A DNA stretch of 64,000 nucleotides, taken from assembly GCA_964034945.1 (NCBI GenBank), contig OZ035961.1, forward strand, positions 10,284,001-10,348,000, in the 5' to 3' direction. A model generated the notes under the pieces. It was not told where the DNA came from. It searched no databases and saw only the letters and a program-made list of their open reading frames with translations. Made by a program: the position numbers and the translations under genes. The DNA is from Chrysopilus asiliformis (taxonomy: Eukaryota > Arthropoda > Insecta > Diptera > Rhagionidae). Below, piece after piece: positions 1 to 11,825 of this stretch (its first letter is position 1; each line of letters begins with the position of its first letter).

Positions 1-115
1 AATAATTTAAATCAAGGGCTGCACTATCGCAAGTGAAAAATAACTCCATTTCTCCAGGTTTAGATTGCTCTATGAATAAAAGCAACTGAAATTGTGAACA
101 TACCAATAAATAGAA

Positions 116-306
116 ATGCGCCGCAGGAAAACTCTATTAAAATATATGCAACTTTTGAGAAAATTTCGCATAAGGCGAAAAAAATATGATTTGCAGATGA
201 AAAAGTGTTTTTTTTTCAAATTGAATAGTCCGGAAGCCAATTTTAGTTTCCGGGAAGCCAAGACAACATATCTGAAATACGGAACCATTCGTCACGCTAC
301 TTTAAC
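116..306. repeat. Dispersed repeat fragment
   Basis: This stretch shares a GCGCCGCAGG-type start and a later 'TTCCGGGA..CAAGACAA.ATA' block with 43247-43435, and a reverse-oriented relative lies near 1808-1885. It looks like one decayed member of a dispersed family. The open frames across it are repeat-derived and show no protein similarity that I recognise. Confidence 0.4.
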
Positions 307-357
307 ATGAAATTTTTGAATGACCTGAATTCGGTGTTATACAAGCGTCACGTGTGT

Positions 358-1572
358 TTAAATTGCTGTGTTATTTTGATAAATGAAAACTACATATAAA
401 AATAAATTTATACATAGTTCAAGAAATGACTCAGAATTAACTAAAAAAAGACCACAGAACAAAATTTCTTTTTCCAAAGTTTCCTCAATGTGAAAAGATT
501 CCACCTGAAAAATGAAATACAACATTATGATAAAATACTAATTTTTGGATTTTAATAAATCACCAGTCTTTCCAGTTGAATCCTTTCATTACATGGTAAA
601 CGTTTTCCAACATCATATAAATTATGTCCTTCCATTTTTTTTAATATTGACTCAAACAAACTAAAATAAGTATACATTTGATACATTCGTATTAAAAAGC
701 AAATGATACTAATTATAATGATCGAAAAGCTTATAGTATTATGTTCAAATTGTAGGAAATTTTCGATTATAAGTATTTAGCATAAAAATAATATTGTCAT
801 TTAAAAATGATGCATAAAACACTCCTATTTCGAAAGTCTTCACTTTGAAAAAAGTATTGAAAATTCTGATCACTTTCTTATATATTTGCATTTGGAGTTT
901 AATCAAATACAAATCGTCACTGTTATTTGTTTGTGTAATCAGTAAATTTAAGCTATCTAAAATTGAAGCTTTAAATTTGAGAATGATATGCAAAAATACA
1001 ATATGAATGATTATAGCAACTGGAATTGTAATAATAAAGTAAAAATTTTGAACGAACGTAATAAGTTGGCCAAAATCTAGGCCTCTAAAGTCATCGTTAA
1101 TCAGTCGAATATAAAACCAGAACCATAATTCCATACTAACACTAGCAAGTGTTACTAAATTCACAATTAAAATATTATGATCAAAAATCGTTACTTTTAT
1201 TTTTAATGTAGTTACAATTTCATGCCGCACAGATACTAATTCTTTAATTAAATTAAAAATACTTTTTGATTGTAATAAAATTGTCACTAAAATCATCGTT
1301 GGAAATACTACTTTTGTTACTGTTGCAAATACTGTTATTATTTCCAAAACTTGATATTTCCAAATTGTACTGATGATCGGAATCAATTTAACAAGGTGAA
1401 CAAATAAGCTTATATTAATCAATATCAAATAGATGAATCCAAATACAGATATCTGAATACGGAACGTCTTCTTCTCAAAAGAAAAAGGCGTTAAAATAGT
1501 AAACTTTATAAACAAAAAGAAGCACTTAATTAAGAATTTTGTCATGCAATTTGAATACTTTTGTAAATTCAT
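358..1572 (-). pseudogene. Gustatory-receptor-like 7TM chemoreceptor (C), single frameshift
   Basis: Insect chemoreceptor of the gustatory type, a ligand-gated channel of sensory-neuron membranes. Exon 1 runs 1572-564 and exon 2 504-358, joined over a 59-bp GT-AG phase-0 intron (505-563). About 384 codons would make a normal-length receptor with several hydrophobic segments. Exon 2 has the family ending: a 'CGLFLVN' block, then TM7 closing on 'FIYQ' (compare TYhhhhhQF). At about codon 270 the frame breaks at a short homopolymer (757-763, AAATTTT on the plus strand); one extra base there would explain it. Beyond it the next frame continues with a TM6-like stretch and an acidic/basic loop up to the intron. 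I see no splice pair that repairs it. Receptors A and B have the same intron. A sequencing error is possible, otherwise this is a recent pseudogene. Confidence 0.8.
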
Positions 1573-1886
1573 TCTAAATCTGGTAATTGTAACCGTGCGT
1601 TCCTTAGAACACTAGCAGAACAAAACGTTGAAAGTGTAATTTCGATATTATGTGCTTACTTTTAATTGCTTTAATCGAAGAAATAAAATCAATCTGAAAT
1701 GTCATAATAACCACTTAATAAATTCTGTAGTTATTTTAATATGTTTGTCTAATCACATAATAATTAGATCTTGAAAAATATTGTAATTGTGGCTTCTAAT
1801 TAGGGTACGACACGGAATGGCCGGGGCAACCCCGATTTGATCATGTTGTCCCGGAAACTAAACTTTTTGCCGGGATTATTCACTTT
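1573..1886. other. Receptor C upstream region
   Basis: AT-rich flank upstream of receptor C (its 5' side, since the gene is on the minus strand). No gene seen. Part of a dispersed repeat (reverse orientation, about 1808-1885) covers the end. Confidence 0.4.
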
Positions 1887-2326
1887 AAGGCCTGTTTCAC
1901 CACTGCTGGATACGTTTTATCTAGTAAATAAATATCTGTCTTATGTCTTTTGTCTACGGCCCAAGGTAACTGAGATATACTTAACCACACTCAGAAAAAT
2001 TGAGTCTAACTCGACGACCTACATACGGCGTAATTGGCCTATGGCAGGAAAATTTAGCGTATGCGAGGCGCGCGTTCGCCTGCATGAGGGAAAGTAAAAC
2101 TTGTGTTGACCTGTGGCCAGAGAAATTCTGAAATTAAGCCACCAGCAGGTGAAGTAGGGCATTGGGAGCTGCACGAGTTCACCTTAGATAGGCATTTCGA
2201 GGATGTAATGTCATGTAATGGAAACCTCTGTTAGCCAGCTAGAGGTCAGAGTAAACCTGACAAAAAGTTGACGTGACGTTTTTCTGAGTGCACTAGATAA
2301 CACTTATCAGTGGTGAAACAGACCTT
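1887..2326. mobile_element. MITE with GGYCTGTTTCACCACTG terminal inverted repeats
   Basis: The left end reads AAGGCCTGTTTCACCACTG and the right end is its near-perfect reverse complement (CAGTGGTGAAACAGACCTT). A second inverted pair lies further in (CACTCAGAAAAA near 1986, TTTTTCTGAGTG near 2280). About 440 bp with no transposase remnant, so non-autonomous. The target-site duplication is not clear, so the superfamily is left open. Confidence 0.7.
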
Positions 2327-2403
2327 TTGTGATATAAATTGCGCAAGAATGGAGGTTCTGTATAAGAAAGCCGTGCTGTTCAAATCAGATATTTTTTATT
2401 TGA

Positions 2404-2900
2404 TATCGGGTCTTTCAACAAGGACATAACAATTTTGTATTTAAATAAAACACAGAATAATTGAGATATCGGGCTGAAATTTATTCCAGGTGTAGTGGAC
2501 ATGTTACATTTAAGTATGAAATTCGATGTCGTTCATGTGGCCACCGCGAGCACGTTTGCTGATTGATTCTTTGGAGCCAATTTTCCACCACTCTTCCACA
2601 CATATCGGCCGGAACATTGGCAATTTCGTTCCTGAGCTCCTCTAACGTTGTTGGCATAAACCAACGACTTAACCTAACCCCTAAAAAAGAAATCCAACGG
2701 CGTTAAATCGCATGAGCGAGGTGGCCATTCGACCGGACCATTTCTCGAGATTACACAATTGCGACCACCGACTCAGAATTTCGGTAGTAAGTTTTAATAA
2801 TTTCCAAATGTTGCTCGTTCGTGAACTTCACCATGATAAAAATGTAAACCTTAACTGACGTTTTAGCATTGCAATATCATAAAAAAAGATTTAGGGTGCG
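2404..2900 (-). mobile_element. Mariner-type element remnant (copy 2)
   Basis: The left end GGGTCTTTCAACAAG matches the terminal repeat of the element at 35983-36532. The minus strand keeps a frameshifted version of the same transposase C-terminus (WPPRSCDLTPLDFF-like, near 2720). The other terminal repeat is missing, so this copy is truncated as well as internally deleted. Confidence 0.75.
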
Positions 2901-4430
2901 TTTGTGAATTCTACTTACCATGTGAGAAATACATTAATTTACTAAAACTCTGCAAGAAAAAATATACAAAAAGCATTTTTAAAGCACTCGTGAGTGTTTC
3001 TCTTATTCGCTTCTATCGAAATTCACATTCATATTGCCATTGATAACTATTTCCTTATATAGTGTAAAAGATTTCCAAAGAACTTGAATGTTTTGACAGA
3101 GCAAAATACATAGCTTCGAAGGAATAGGACCTGCCATGGGTGTGGATAAAAGTCTGAAAGTCTGATCTATGGTTACGACGACATTCGTTGTGTCTTTAAG
3201 TATGTCCTTGAAATACTGCATTGCAGAAAAATCTTGTTTCGTTTTCGACGAAATTAGATAAAACGGAGATATCTTCAAATATTTGGAATTCGATTGAATT
3301 GGTTTGTCGAGGATGTCGCTATTTTAGGTTGCCGATAAACTTACATTCTATACGTCGCACATTTCAATCTTTTACTTGAATTAAGATATTTCCATTTCAA
3401 TAAGATATTTTTTTCCTTTGAACACTTTTTTTTACTATTTATTGTATTTTTCCAGATATTTCAGAGGATTGAATGAATGCAAATGAAATAAATGCCAAAA
3501 GGTGGCTACAGCATTCAATATTGATTTAAGAATGTTTCCAAAAGTGCACTTTCATTGAGAATCAGCACAATCTCAATCTGTTCTTTAATGAATTTCCTCG
3601 TTCAGTGAATTATCGCTGCATCCAATTAAATTTACGACCTAGGGGGTTGCAATTTGCTACATTTGTAGATTCAACCGAGGTACAAATACCTTTATATACC
3701 ATTCCGTTCGTGGCAGTTTTGGATTCTGAATTCTGGAGTAGATCAATGCTGCACCGGCATCTGCAGGTTCGGAAAAGGGGATGCTATGAGTAATGGTAAT
3801 GAGGTACTCGATATCTCGTTAAGTACAGCATCAGGAAATTGGTATATGATTTTACATTTTCTTTTCACTACTACATCATGCTATAGCATCCTTACATTAC
3901 TTTTTTTTCAAAATAGCTACCTTACCAGTTTTCTATGATTTCCGTTGGGCTATAGTATTTCGTGAAAAATTATTATTATACTTTCAAAGTGAAGCGATCT
4001 TTTACTGAGTTTCCTCTTATTGAACTTTCTTTACTATATGTTTCTACCTTGTTACGAGAATTATCACATAAATCACAGAATTGCATTGCTCACCTCGTAC
4101 TGCTTTAATGGCTCCAAAATTCAAAAGCTATTGGCAACCGTAGCAATAAGTAAAATCATCAGGTGTTAAAATCAATGAAGTCATGCAGAGTTTAGTTGAT
4201 TAAGTTGATTGCAGATTATCAGATTCACAGTTGAAAAACTCAAATTATTGAATATTTGATAGTTTAAAGTGTATTTCGGGAAGTTCTGGAAATTTAATTG
4301 CTAAAATGATTTATAAAAAAAAACGAGGGGAAGGGGAAAGTTACGGAATTGACAAGGAAAATATGTGATAAGTAAAACTATTTCTTGCACCTCTGACCGC
4401 TGCGGTAAATACCGTGCCGTAAAATTTCAG
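2901..4430. other. No recognised gene
   Basis: AT-rich sequence with several open frames below 100 codons (for example 3003-3278 minus and 3605-3793 plus). None shows a known domain, codon bias or splice context that I can support. The 3003-3278 frame is the most protein-like, but I cannot name it. Confidence 0.4.
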
Positions 4431-4960
4431 ATTTTTGCCGTAAAATTTCAGTCAAGAAGCGATACTTCAAAGAGTTTGAAATTAGCGTAAGCTTAAATTT
4501 CAGGTCAATCGGATGAATGGCTTCAGAGTTAAAGCTTTTGAAAGCTAAAACCACTCACCCAATTGACCTAAACCTTATGCCAATTTTAAGCTTTGTAGAT
4601 CGTCTCACTCCTACCACGCTTTTTCGCGATTTTTTAATTGCAGTCACTCGTTCCCTCCCGCAGAAAAGTCCGACGTCCGACGCAAGGCTAAGTTTTTGAC
4701 CAGACAAAATCGTACCATTCTTTGCCCTCTCTTCTATTCAAACCAATGGTAAGTCGCATCAAAAAAATTATATATAGACAATATGAATCAAGAAAATGAT
4801 TTTGCAAAACTCTATCATACGTGAAAATTCAATCGGACCTCTCCTTCGTCCCTCCCACATACAAACTTTATATTTTTTTAATTAAAATTTCCATTAAATC
4901 CTCATATAGAGTATTTGACAATTGGTCCCTGGCAATTGTAGCTTTTCTTATGTTTCTCTA
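4431..4960 (+). repeat. Degenerate copy of dispersed family A
   Basis: The segment ends with GGCAATTGTAGCTTTTCTTATGT-like sequence, the same 3' end found at 11450, 11815, 23330, 47975 and 56100. The 5' part is diverged and only loosely alignable by eye. Confidence 0.5.
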
Positions 4961-7285
4961 TAGAATTTCGGAGGAAGCTATCCAGTCGCTGGCAAGTGAT
5001 TTTCTTTTAAATTTCCTGATATTTCCAAACCTGTAATTATAAAATACAATACATTTCATTCAAATAGAATTAAATATTCAATCGTTTTTTTTTTACAGTT
5101 CTATTATTTTATATTGCTTATATCGAATTGTACCTAAGATTTAATACAGCTTGATTTTTTTTCAGATACAATTCCATTTGAGCCGTACTCGTATTTTAGT
5201 AACAAGACAATTTTAAGATCGAAACGATAAATCTTTGAAAGCGTCAGGGGATAAATTCAGCGAGGGTTGGTGTCAAACCGAAACTGATAGCATACCAAGT
5301 TCGACAAAAGCCCTCCAAGTCAAAAGTCTTAAACTGTCGAAATTTCATTAAGTTCTGACAAAGAGATACGCCGCCGTTTTCTATTTCAATGCTAAGCACG
5401 ATGGGTGGCATGTCTAACGTATTGAAGTATTCGCCCCCTTGTCGAGTATTTTCACATCTCTTAACCATTGTTACTGTGCCTAGCTTCGAAACTCAATGAT
5501 GTCTCACCGTATTATGGGCGGGGGGAATGGGATTTACGGTGGTTGGTTCTTTGCAGAGGTAAGAAAAACACAAAACTCTGCTGTCACTTAAAATAAATGG
5601 ACTTTTGCCAAAATGACTACCAACAACAGAGTATTCAAGGAGGGAAAAAGTCAGTTAAAGCTTTTCGAACAACTTAAAGTCCCATCCAGGACGAAAATTC
5701 TTTCCATACAGATATAAATCGCGCTAGTGCCATTGGCCTGATTTCTTGCTGTTCGTTCTGCCATTTTTCTATCTTTTTATGTTTGTTTAAATTCGATTGA
5801 TTCTTATCGATGTATTCGAGCTCTATTGATACCTTTAGTGTTTAAAAGCACGAGTAGTGCAATAAGTGTTTTCATCCTCCCCATGATACCGTGTTTATAA
5901 GTTCTAGTAAAAGTCTAATGCAAATTAAATAGCTTAGGCGACGTTTGTTTTTTTTTAGAATTTAAAAGCATGTTGTTTTTTAGGATTTACTACTGTATTC
6001 TGTGTATAAATTAAAATATTTACTCATTATGTTAGTCAGTATCATACATGAAAGTTGTAGGCTTATTAAAGACACGATGATGGGGTGAATAGTTCTGAGT
6101 ATGGTAGGGAAATTTATAATTCATGGCAACTTTTCAACTTGGTTCTTCATTCAATAGTCATAAACAAAAAGTCCAGCTCAATCGGTCGACTAGTTTCCGA
6201 GCTAAAACTTTTGAAAGTTAGATTTCATATTGCTAGGATTTTCCATTATGTTTGTTTCTCCCGATTTTCAAAAAATTCCTCGACCCACTGTTGCAAAAAT
6301 CACGCGACTTGATTGGCATTCTCGGAACTTTTTCTTTCCTCTTGTACACATTTCTTTTAGTTCATATCAGTCCTAAAGATGGCGAATTAAATATTTTTCC
6401 GGAAAATTTTTCTACTGTTGAGCTTTTATTCTATTGAGGGACTCAATAGAATGTAGAATAAAAACCTGAAACATCTTGACTTCGGTCAATCATATTTTTG
6501 CTGGTGACGGGCTTAACTTCATTTCATTTTCCCCAAGAGTTTATCACCTAGGAAATTCTAATGCACCCTTGTTTGTTACTATGATTTCAGTATTTGTTGT
6601 GACTTAAAAGAGAGGATATGTTTTCTAAATTTTATAATGAACCCAATAGAATTATGGATGTTTCATGAAAATTTCGTATCTTTTAATGATAAAAATACCT
6701 CGGTTGATAAAAATAAGTACGATAAAATCTACCTGTTCGATCAATTAGATTTATGTGAAGAGGGTGTAATATTAAGGACATAAAAATAAGGCTCGGTTGG
6801 CTTGTGGGAAGAATACTCAAAACGCACTGAAAAATACGAACACATGAGGCTTTGTACTTTGCGACCTAAAAATGCAACAATTTATGCAATTGGGATTAAA
6901 GGTTTAGACCTATGAATCATATCCGCGTAGACGAAGCGTAAGAAGATGATTAGAGCCACACGCTGATTAATAATGTTTCTCCAAAGGCAAACTAGCTTTA
7001 ATGAAGAAATTGGTTATCGATGGGTCGACTTTGGGTCAATATTCGCTTCATGAAAATTCTAGATAAAGCGACATTTGACGTTTATGGGGTCCCCATTGAC
7101 ATTTGATTCAAACCATTTCGCTTCGAGAATTCAATGAGAACTGACGGAAATTACATAAAAAATGGATAAGAGATATTTTCGAAAGTGCACAATTTTTTTT
7201 GACATGAAATTGTTATTGCAAAAGATAAAAAATTTTACTGCCAAAGAAATTAAACAAATTTTTCGTTAAAAACAAAACAATTGCA
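4961..7285. other. No recognised gene
   Basis: AT-rich intergenic sequence. Apart from the small hairpin at 6424-6465, I see no repeat boundaries, RNA gene or coding region that can be supported. Confidence 0.4.
6424..6465. repeat. Short perfect hairpin
   Basis: TTTTATTCTATTGAG is followed after three bases by CTCAATAGAATGTAGAATAAAA, giving a stem-loop of about 15 bp with a small bulge. It could be a decayed MITE tip. No function is implied. Confidence 0.45.
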
Positions 7286-7403
7286 TGACCCGCAAAAAAT
7301 TTAGCGTGCGGCGTATTTTTGCTACAACTTTCCATAAGGGGCGCGTGAATCACGAAAAATTTGTCCTGCGACGGATTTTTTCCACAATTTTCAATACAGC
7401 GCA
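7286..7403. repeat. Two degenerate 60-bp tandem units
   Basis: Two adjacent units of about 60 bp share the order 'CGCAAAAAATTT / CGGCGTATTTTT / CCACAACTTTCC / GGGCGC' (second unit: 'CGAAAAATTTG / CGACGGATTTTT / CCACAATTTTCA / AGCGC'). They create the apparent internal repetition in the minus-strand frame here. Not coding in my view. Confidence 0.5.
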
Positions 7404-7675
7404 TTTCATTTTATTGATGTTTTTATAAATTGCATTGTGATTGTTAGATCATTGCGCCGCATCCTATTTAAAAAATTCCGTCTGTGGCGCATATTTTGTA
7501 ATTGTTTTTTCTTGTTTTTTGTTCTACATAAAAATCGTTGTTTCGTTGGTATTCCGTTTCGACCAACAACTTACCTCCCCCCCCCCCCCCCCCCGCCCTC
7601 CACCACTATTTTTTGTCTACGATTGACCGTAAAAAATATGGAATTTTGTCCAGGATTGACCGTAAAAAATATGTA

Positions 7676-7849
7676 CAGTAATCCCTCCAACTGCGCGTCA
7701 GATACGTTCCACAAAAAGAGCGCGCAAACCGAAACCGCGCACTGTGAACCCTACTTTGTATGAAATTTTGGGGTTAGGAACATGTTTTTTTAAACGAAAA
7801 TTATAAAAAAACCGCGCAGTTAGAAACCACGCAGTTGGAGGGATTACTG
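7676..7849. mobile_element. Pogo/Tigger-like MITE
   Basis: A 174-bp element with inverted ends CAGTAATCCCTCCAACTGCG and its reverse complement. CAGT-starting ends and an interior with 'GCGCAAACCGAAACCGCGCA' resemble Tigger/pogo-type ends. A TA precedes the left end, but the right flank (CACG) is not TA, so the target duplication has decayed or the boundary is off by a few bases. A poly-C run (about 7577-7594) lies just upstream. Confidence 0.65.
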
Positions 7850-9139
7850 CACGTTAAATTAGGTTTTAAACACTTTTTAAGAAAAGGGAAAAAATGGTGT
7901 CCTTTTTATTATGGGGAAGGTCGGTAGGAATTGTCTGATTTTACTTGTTCAAGAACTTAGCCTTGACTTGTACGAGTTTTAGGAATGCTCCGATTTTACT
8001 TGTTCAAGAACTTAGCCTTGACTTTTACGAAAAACTTACATGTGAAAAATTTCAATTGAGCAAGAAATTTGGCTGATTTAGTGCACACGGTCCATTTTTT
8101 GACCGATGATTATTTCGACGCATTGCAAAAGGTACTAAATCTATTTTTTATACTGAATAGTAATTGAAAATTTGGATGACTTTTTATGTAGTGATATATG
8201 AATATCGAACAGATGGCCTATGACTTTGATGGTTTTCCACTTTTATTCACTGCCGTTTGTAGCCATAAGGAGAGGTTCTGAAAAGTTATCCTCACATGAT
8301 ATTTAAGAGAAAGTATATTTTTTCACTACATCAAAAAAATCAAAGGATCAAATATTAAAAAAATACATTTTTATAAAGAATTTTCCCATAAACCAGTCAA
8401 CTTTTAATAATAACAGGAATGATCCTGGATGGGAAGTTTAAATTACAGACAACATATTTTTAAAAAAAATACATTTAAGACAGCAAACAGCAATATACAA
8501 AACAGTTCTCTTTTACCAAAGAAATTTCCCATTAGGGAAAATCTGTGCAAAGAATAAGAGAAATTTTCGAACAGTAAAACGCATGCGCGTTTCTTAAAGG
8601 GTTTAAATACGTTTTTCTGGTAGTTTTAAAACTGGTCAAGTATTTTTTCACTCTCTTGTTTCTGGTTTAGAGCATTTCGACAGGTTTTCTTAAAATTTTG
8701 TAAATAGTCGACTGCGAAACTTGAATGAAGGTGCACATCACTAATATTTTCAAAGGTGATTAAAACAAGTCTTATCGTTGATTCTGCAGAAAAATTTCTT
8801 TAACAATCATAACTTTTTGAGAAGTTTTCACCTTTTTTATGGAGTTTTAGTTAAGCTACGCTTATTTTTATGGAGTTTTAGTTTATTATGTACGGGGTGG
8901 TGCTTTCTCGCTCCCTTGTCACCGCGACCTTAAGATCTATTGTGACTTTTAGTTAAACTAGTTTTAGTTAAGCTACGCTTAAATTATTTTTTCAGAGCTT
9001 TGTGTAAGGATAACAAATTTTCATTGAATTTAATTTTCCACTGTGTTTAATTTCCAAACGGAAGATTGTGCGTTAGTGAGATTTTTTAATTATTTTTTAA
9101 AGCTTTTATTTAGATTGCCATTTAAACGCATTTATTTAG
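7850..9139. other. No recognised gene
   Basis: AT-rich intergenic sequence with short direct repeats: 'TTTTACTTGTTCAAGAACTT' occurs twice near 7940-8010, and 'TATGGAGTTTTAGTT' recurs near 8840-8880. Nothing coding is seen. Confidence 0.4.
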
Positions 9140-9560
9140 CTTGCTTGTTTGTGTGTTTGTCTGTTTGTTTGTCTCTCAGGATCAAATTTTGTTATGTGAT
9201 TTTGGCACACTTCCGCTCATCTGATTGTCTCAAAATTTTGCACACATACGCAACTCCGAAGACAATACAATACTTTCACTATTTCAAATTTTCCGAAAAA
9301 AAAACTCATTTGGGGATTTTTGAAGTCGCTGAATCCGATTCTGACGTTAACAAGTCTGTAAGGATAATGGAAGATCCTTTTAGGAAAAGGTGATTATCCT
9401 TTTCCACAAATTTACCGAAAAACCCTTAATCTTGGTGTATTTGGGGTCGTTGAATCTGACTCTGAAGTCAAAAAATCTGTAAGGATATCTCAAAGGCAAG
9501 GATATATACTCGAAGATTTTTATTAACACCCGAACTTTAGAAATTGAACGTGTCGCATTT
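9140..9560 (+). repeat. Dispersed repeat with an internal ~125-bp duplication
   Basis: Begins with a TGTTTGTCTG-rich tract. It then has two diverged direct units of about 125 bp (9290-9415 and 9416-9500), each carrying 'CGCTGAATCCGATTCTGA'-like and 'TCTGTAAGGATA' blocks. A related 'GTCGCTGATCACGAATCCG' block occurs in reverse orientation at 39330-39410, so the family is dispersed. Confidence 0.5.
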
Positions 9561-10891
9561 GTCATACTTTTTTTTAAGTTCTTAACATTTAAATAAATTT
9601 TAACATCTATATTTTTTTGTAAAAATATTTATTTTCTATTCGTATTTTTTATTGAATATTTTCATATAAAATATCTACATAAAAGGATTGTTTCATTTTA
9701 TAACTTAATTTAACTACTGTAAATAAATTGATCGAAAATTAAGTTCAAGATAATGGCGTCATTCAATTGTAGTGAACACACAATATTATGGCCGATTTAC
9801 GATCAGTCTCAAACAGATGTCCATGCAGTCCGAAAAATCACCGTAATAAAAGCACCATTCGCGAAAGTTCCATTATTCCACCAAAACAAATCTTTTTATT
9901 CTTATTTTCGTGAAATACCCTTCATTCTACATGGTTTGTATTTAGTACACAAATCGATAAAATCGTAAGACGATCGACGCACTTACTGCCCTTTATGGCG
10001 ATATAATAGGCTGCGATGGGAGGATTTTATGACGACAGGAATCAACCCCCATGGCGACGAAGGGCGCATTGGTTTCGGGTTTCTGCGGTTTAACACTGGC
10101 TAAAAGACCGCTAGCCAAAAACCTAAAATTGCTTATAAACACTATTATGTCAAAATATAAACAACAAGTTATATATTCAACCATGCTTTAGCGTTGATAG
10201 AAGTTAAAATTCAACGGGTTACTTTATCAGGAAAACATGTAAAATATAGATACTCTTGTATCACTTTTGTAAGACAGACATTTCACACCATTTTAAATAT
10301 TTACCGATTTAATTGGCTTTTGATTTTAGGCACACATTCGTTTAAAATTTCATAAGGCCATTTAGGTATTTTTATTGGGGTAAATTAGTTAAATGAGTAA
10401 GCGAGGCAATAACCTGGTAAAAAGATGTTTACTAATTGATTCAAACAGATTCGATATAGTTTGACTTCAGCCTTCTGCCTTTTTTTGAATAATTAAAGAC
10501 TAAAAGGTATTAAAAAATAAAACTGAAATTTGCCACATGTTTTTGTTACCAAGAAGCATATTTTGATTATACTTTATATGAGAATCACTTTTCAAAATAA
10601 AAAATCGTTTTTCCTACTACGGGAGTTCCATTTTGAATACTGAAATTCTAACACCATAATCGAGATCTGCGAACCCGAAAACTTCCGAGTGAGATTTTTC
10701 AGTCTGTTTATGGCAAAAATCAATGTTTAAAAATACCAACTCCCCTGTCCATCCCCATATTCCTCCTTAGGGGAATACTATCGAAAAACCCTTCTACGTT
10801 ATGGAAGGAACATATACAGTCAAAATTTCAGGTTTCCAGCTCCAGCAGTTTGGGCTGGGCATTGATGAGTCAGTCAGTGAGATTAAACGTT
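9561..10891. other. No recognised gene
   Basis: AT-rich intergenic sequence. The part at about 10740-10890 ('GGGCTGGGCATTGATGAGTCAG') resembles the reverse complement of about 39105-39140, so it is probably repeat-derived. No coding region supported. Confidence 0.4.
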
Positions 10892-11450
10892 TTTATACCC
10901 GTATGGTGAAACCAAAGGGTATACTAACTTTGCCTTACCGTTTGTAACGCCAAGATCCCGTCATCGCACACAAAAATGAATTACACCAGTGTGTTTAGAA
11001 TGATGAAAAAAGTTGAATTTAGCATGTCCGTCCGCCCGTCTATCTGTCCGTCCGTCTGTCCGTCTGTCTGTGGCGCGGATTGCGGGCACACGGATTGAGC
11101 TACAGACTTGAAATTTAGGACAGTAAAATGCGAGGCTAGGTTCGTTAATGGGCAAAAATGGACCATTAGAGGGGGGGGGGGGGTACCCACCATACGAACG
11201 AAAACGTTTTTTGCGAATATCTCAAAAACGGTCCATCTTATCAAAAAAGTCCAAGAACAAAAGTTGTTTAGGACATGATTCTGCATTAAAGTTCCATACA
11301 TCAAAATCCAATTGGAACAAGTTTTAAAAAAATCTTATTGGAAAGTTTGACTTCAAAGTGGAATTTTGATACAACTGTTCGCCGTTCACTTAAATCACCA
11401 TACGGGTTTTAAATAATTGCCAGATTGGCAATTATAGCTTTTGTTATGTT
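10892..11450 (+). repeat. Dispersed family A, full copy 1
   Basis: Starts TATACCCGTATGGTGAAACC, then 'TTGCCTTACCGTTTGTAACG', a (TCTGTCCG)-type tract at 11030-11070 and a 15-base G run near 11170. It ends with the inverted CACCATACGGG, a small hairpin (TTGCCAGATTGGCAA) and TATAGCTTTTGTTATG. Copies at 22716-23335 and 55520-56105 keep the same order. There is no coding capacity, so it is probably a non-autonomous mobile element. Confidence 0.8.
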
Positions 11451-11825
11451 TTATTTGCAGATTTGATGATTGGCCCCTAGCTTGACCACTTGGCCCTTTA
11501 ATTAACTTAATTTTCGCTTGAGACTGTGTGGCTCTTGATTTAAATATTTGCGCCGCACTTGGTTTCAGAAGTTCGCCTGCGGCGCATATTTATTAATCCT
11601 TTATCCTTGGTTTTGGCCGAAATACAGAATTTCTTTCTATATTTTTTTTGTTTCATTGAGGTACCCATTCAGTCATCTACCTTCCCCCCCTGCGGCTTTC
11701 ATCTTGTCTAGGTTTGACCCACAACAAATATGGTCACGCTGTGTTAAATAAAATCTTTTCCTGTCCTCATATAGAGTATTTGACTATTGGCCACTGGCAA
11801 TTGTAGCTTTTCTTATATTTTTATG
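11451..11825 (+). repeat. Diverged family-A related segment
   Basis: Carries a GCGCCGCACTTGG / GCCTGCGGCGCATA block and ends with another 'GGCAATTGTAGCTTTTCTTAT' tail, like the true family-A 3' end. It appears to be an older partial copy placed in tandem behind the copy at 10892. Confidence 0.5.

Noticed and set aside
748..860. An intron in place of the receptor C frameshift
   Set aside because: The candidate GT-AG pairs give a wrong phase or an immediate stop, and would delete conserved sequence.
10961..11304. Two overlapping minus-strand frames rich in TDRRTDGQTD
   Set aside because: Translation of the (TCTGTCCG)n tract in a family-A repeat; the same shadow occurs at 55609-55896.
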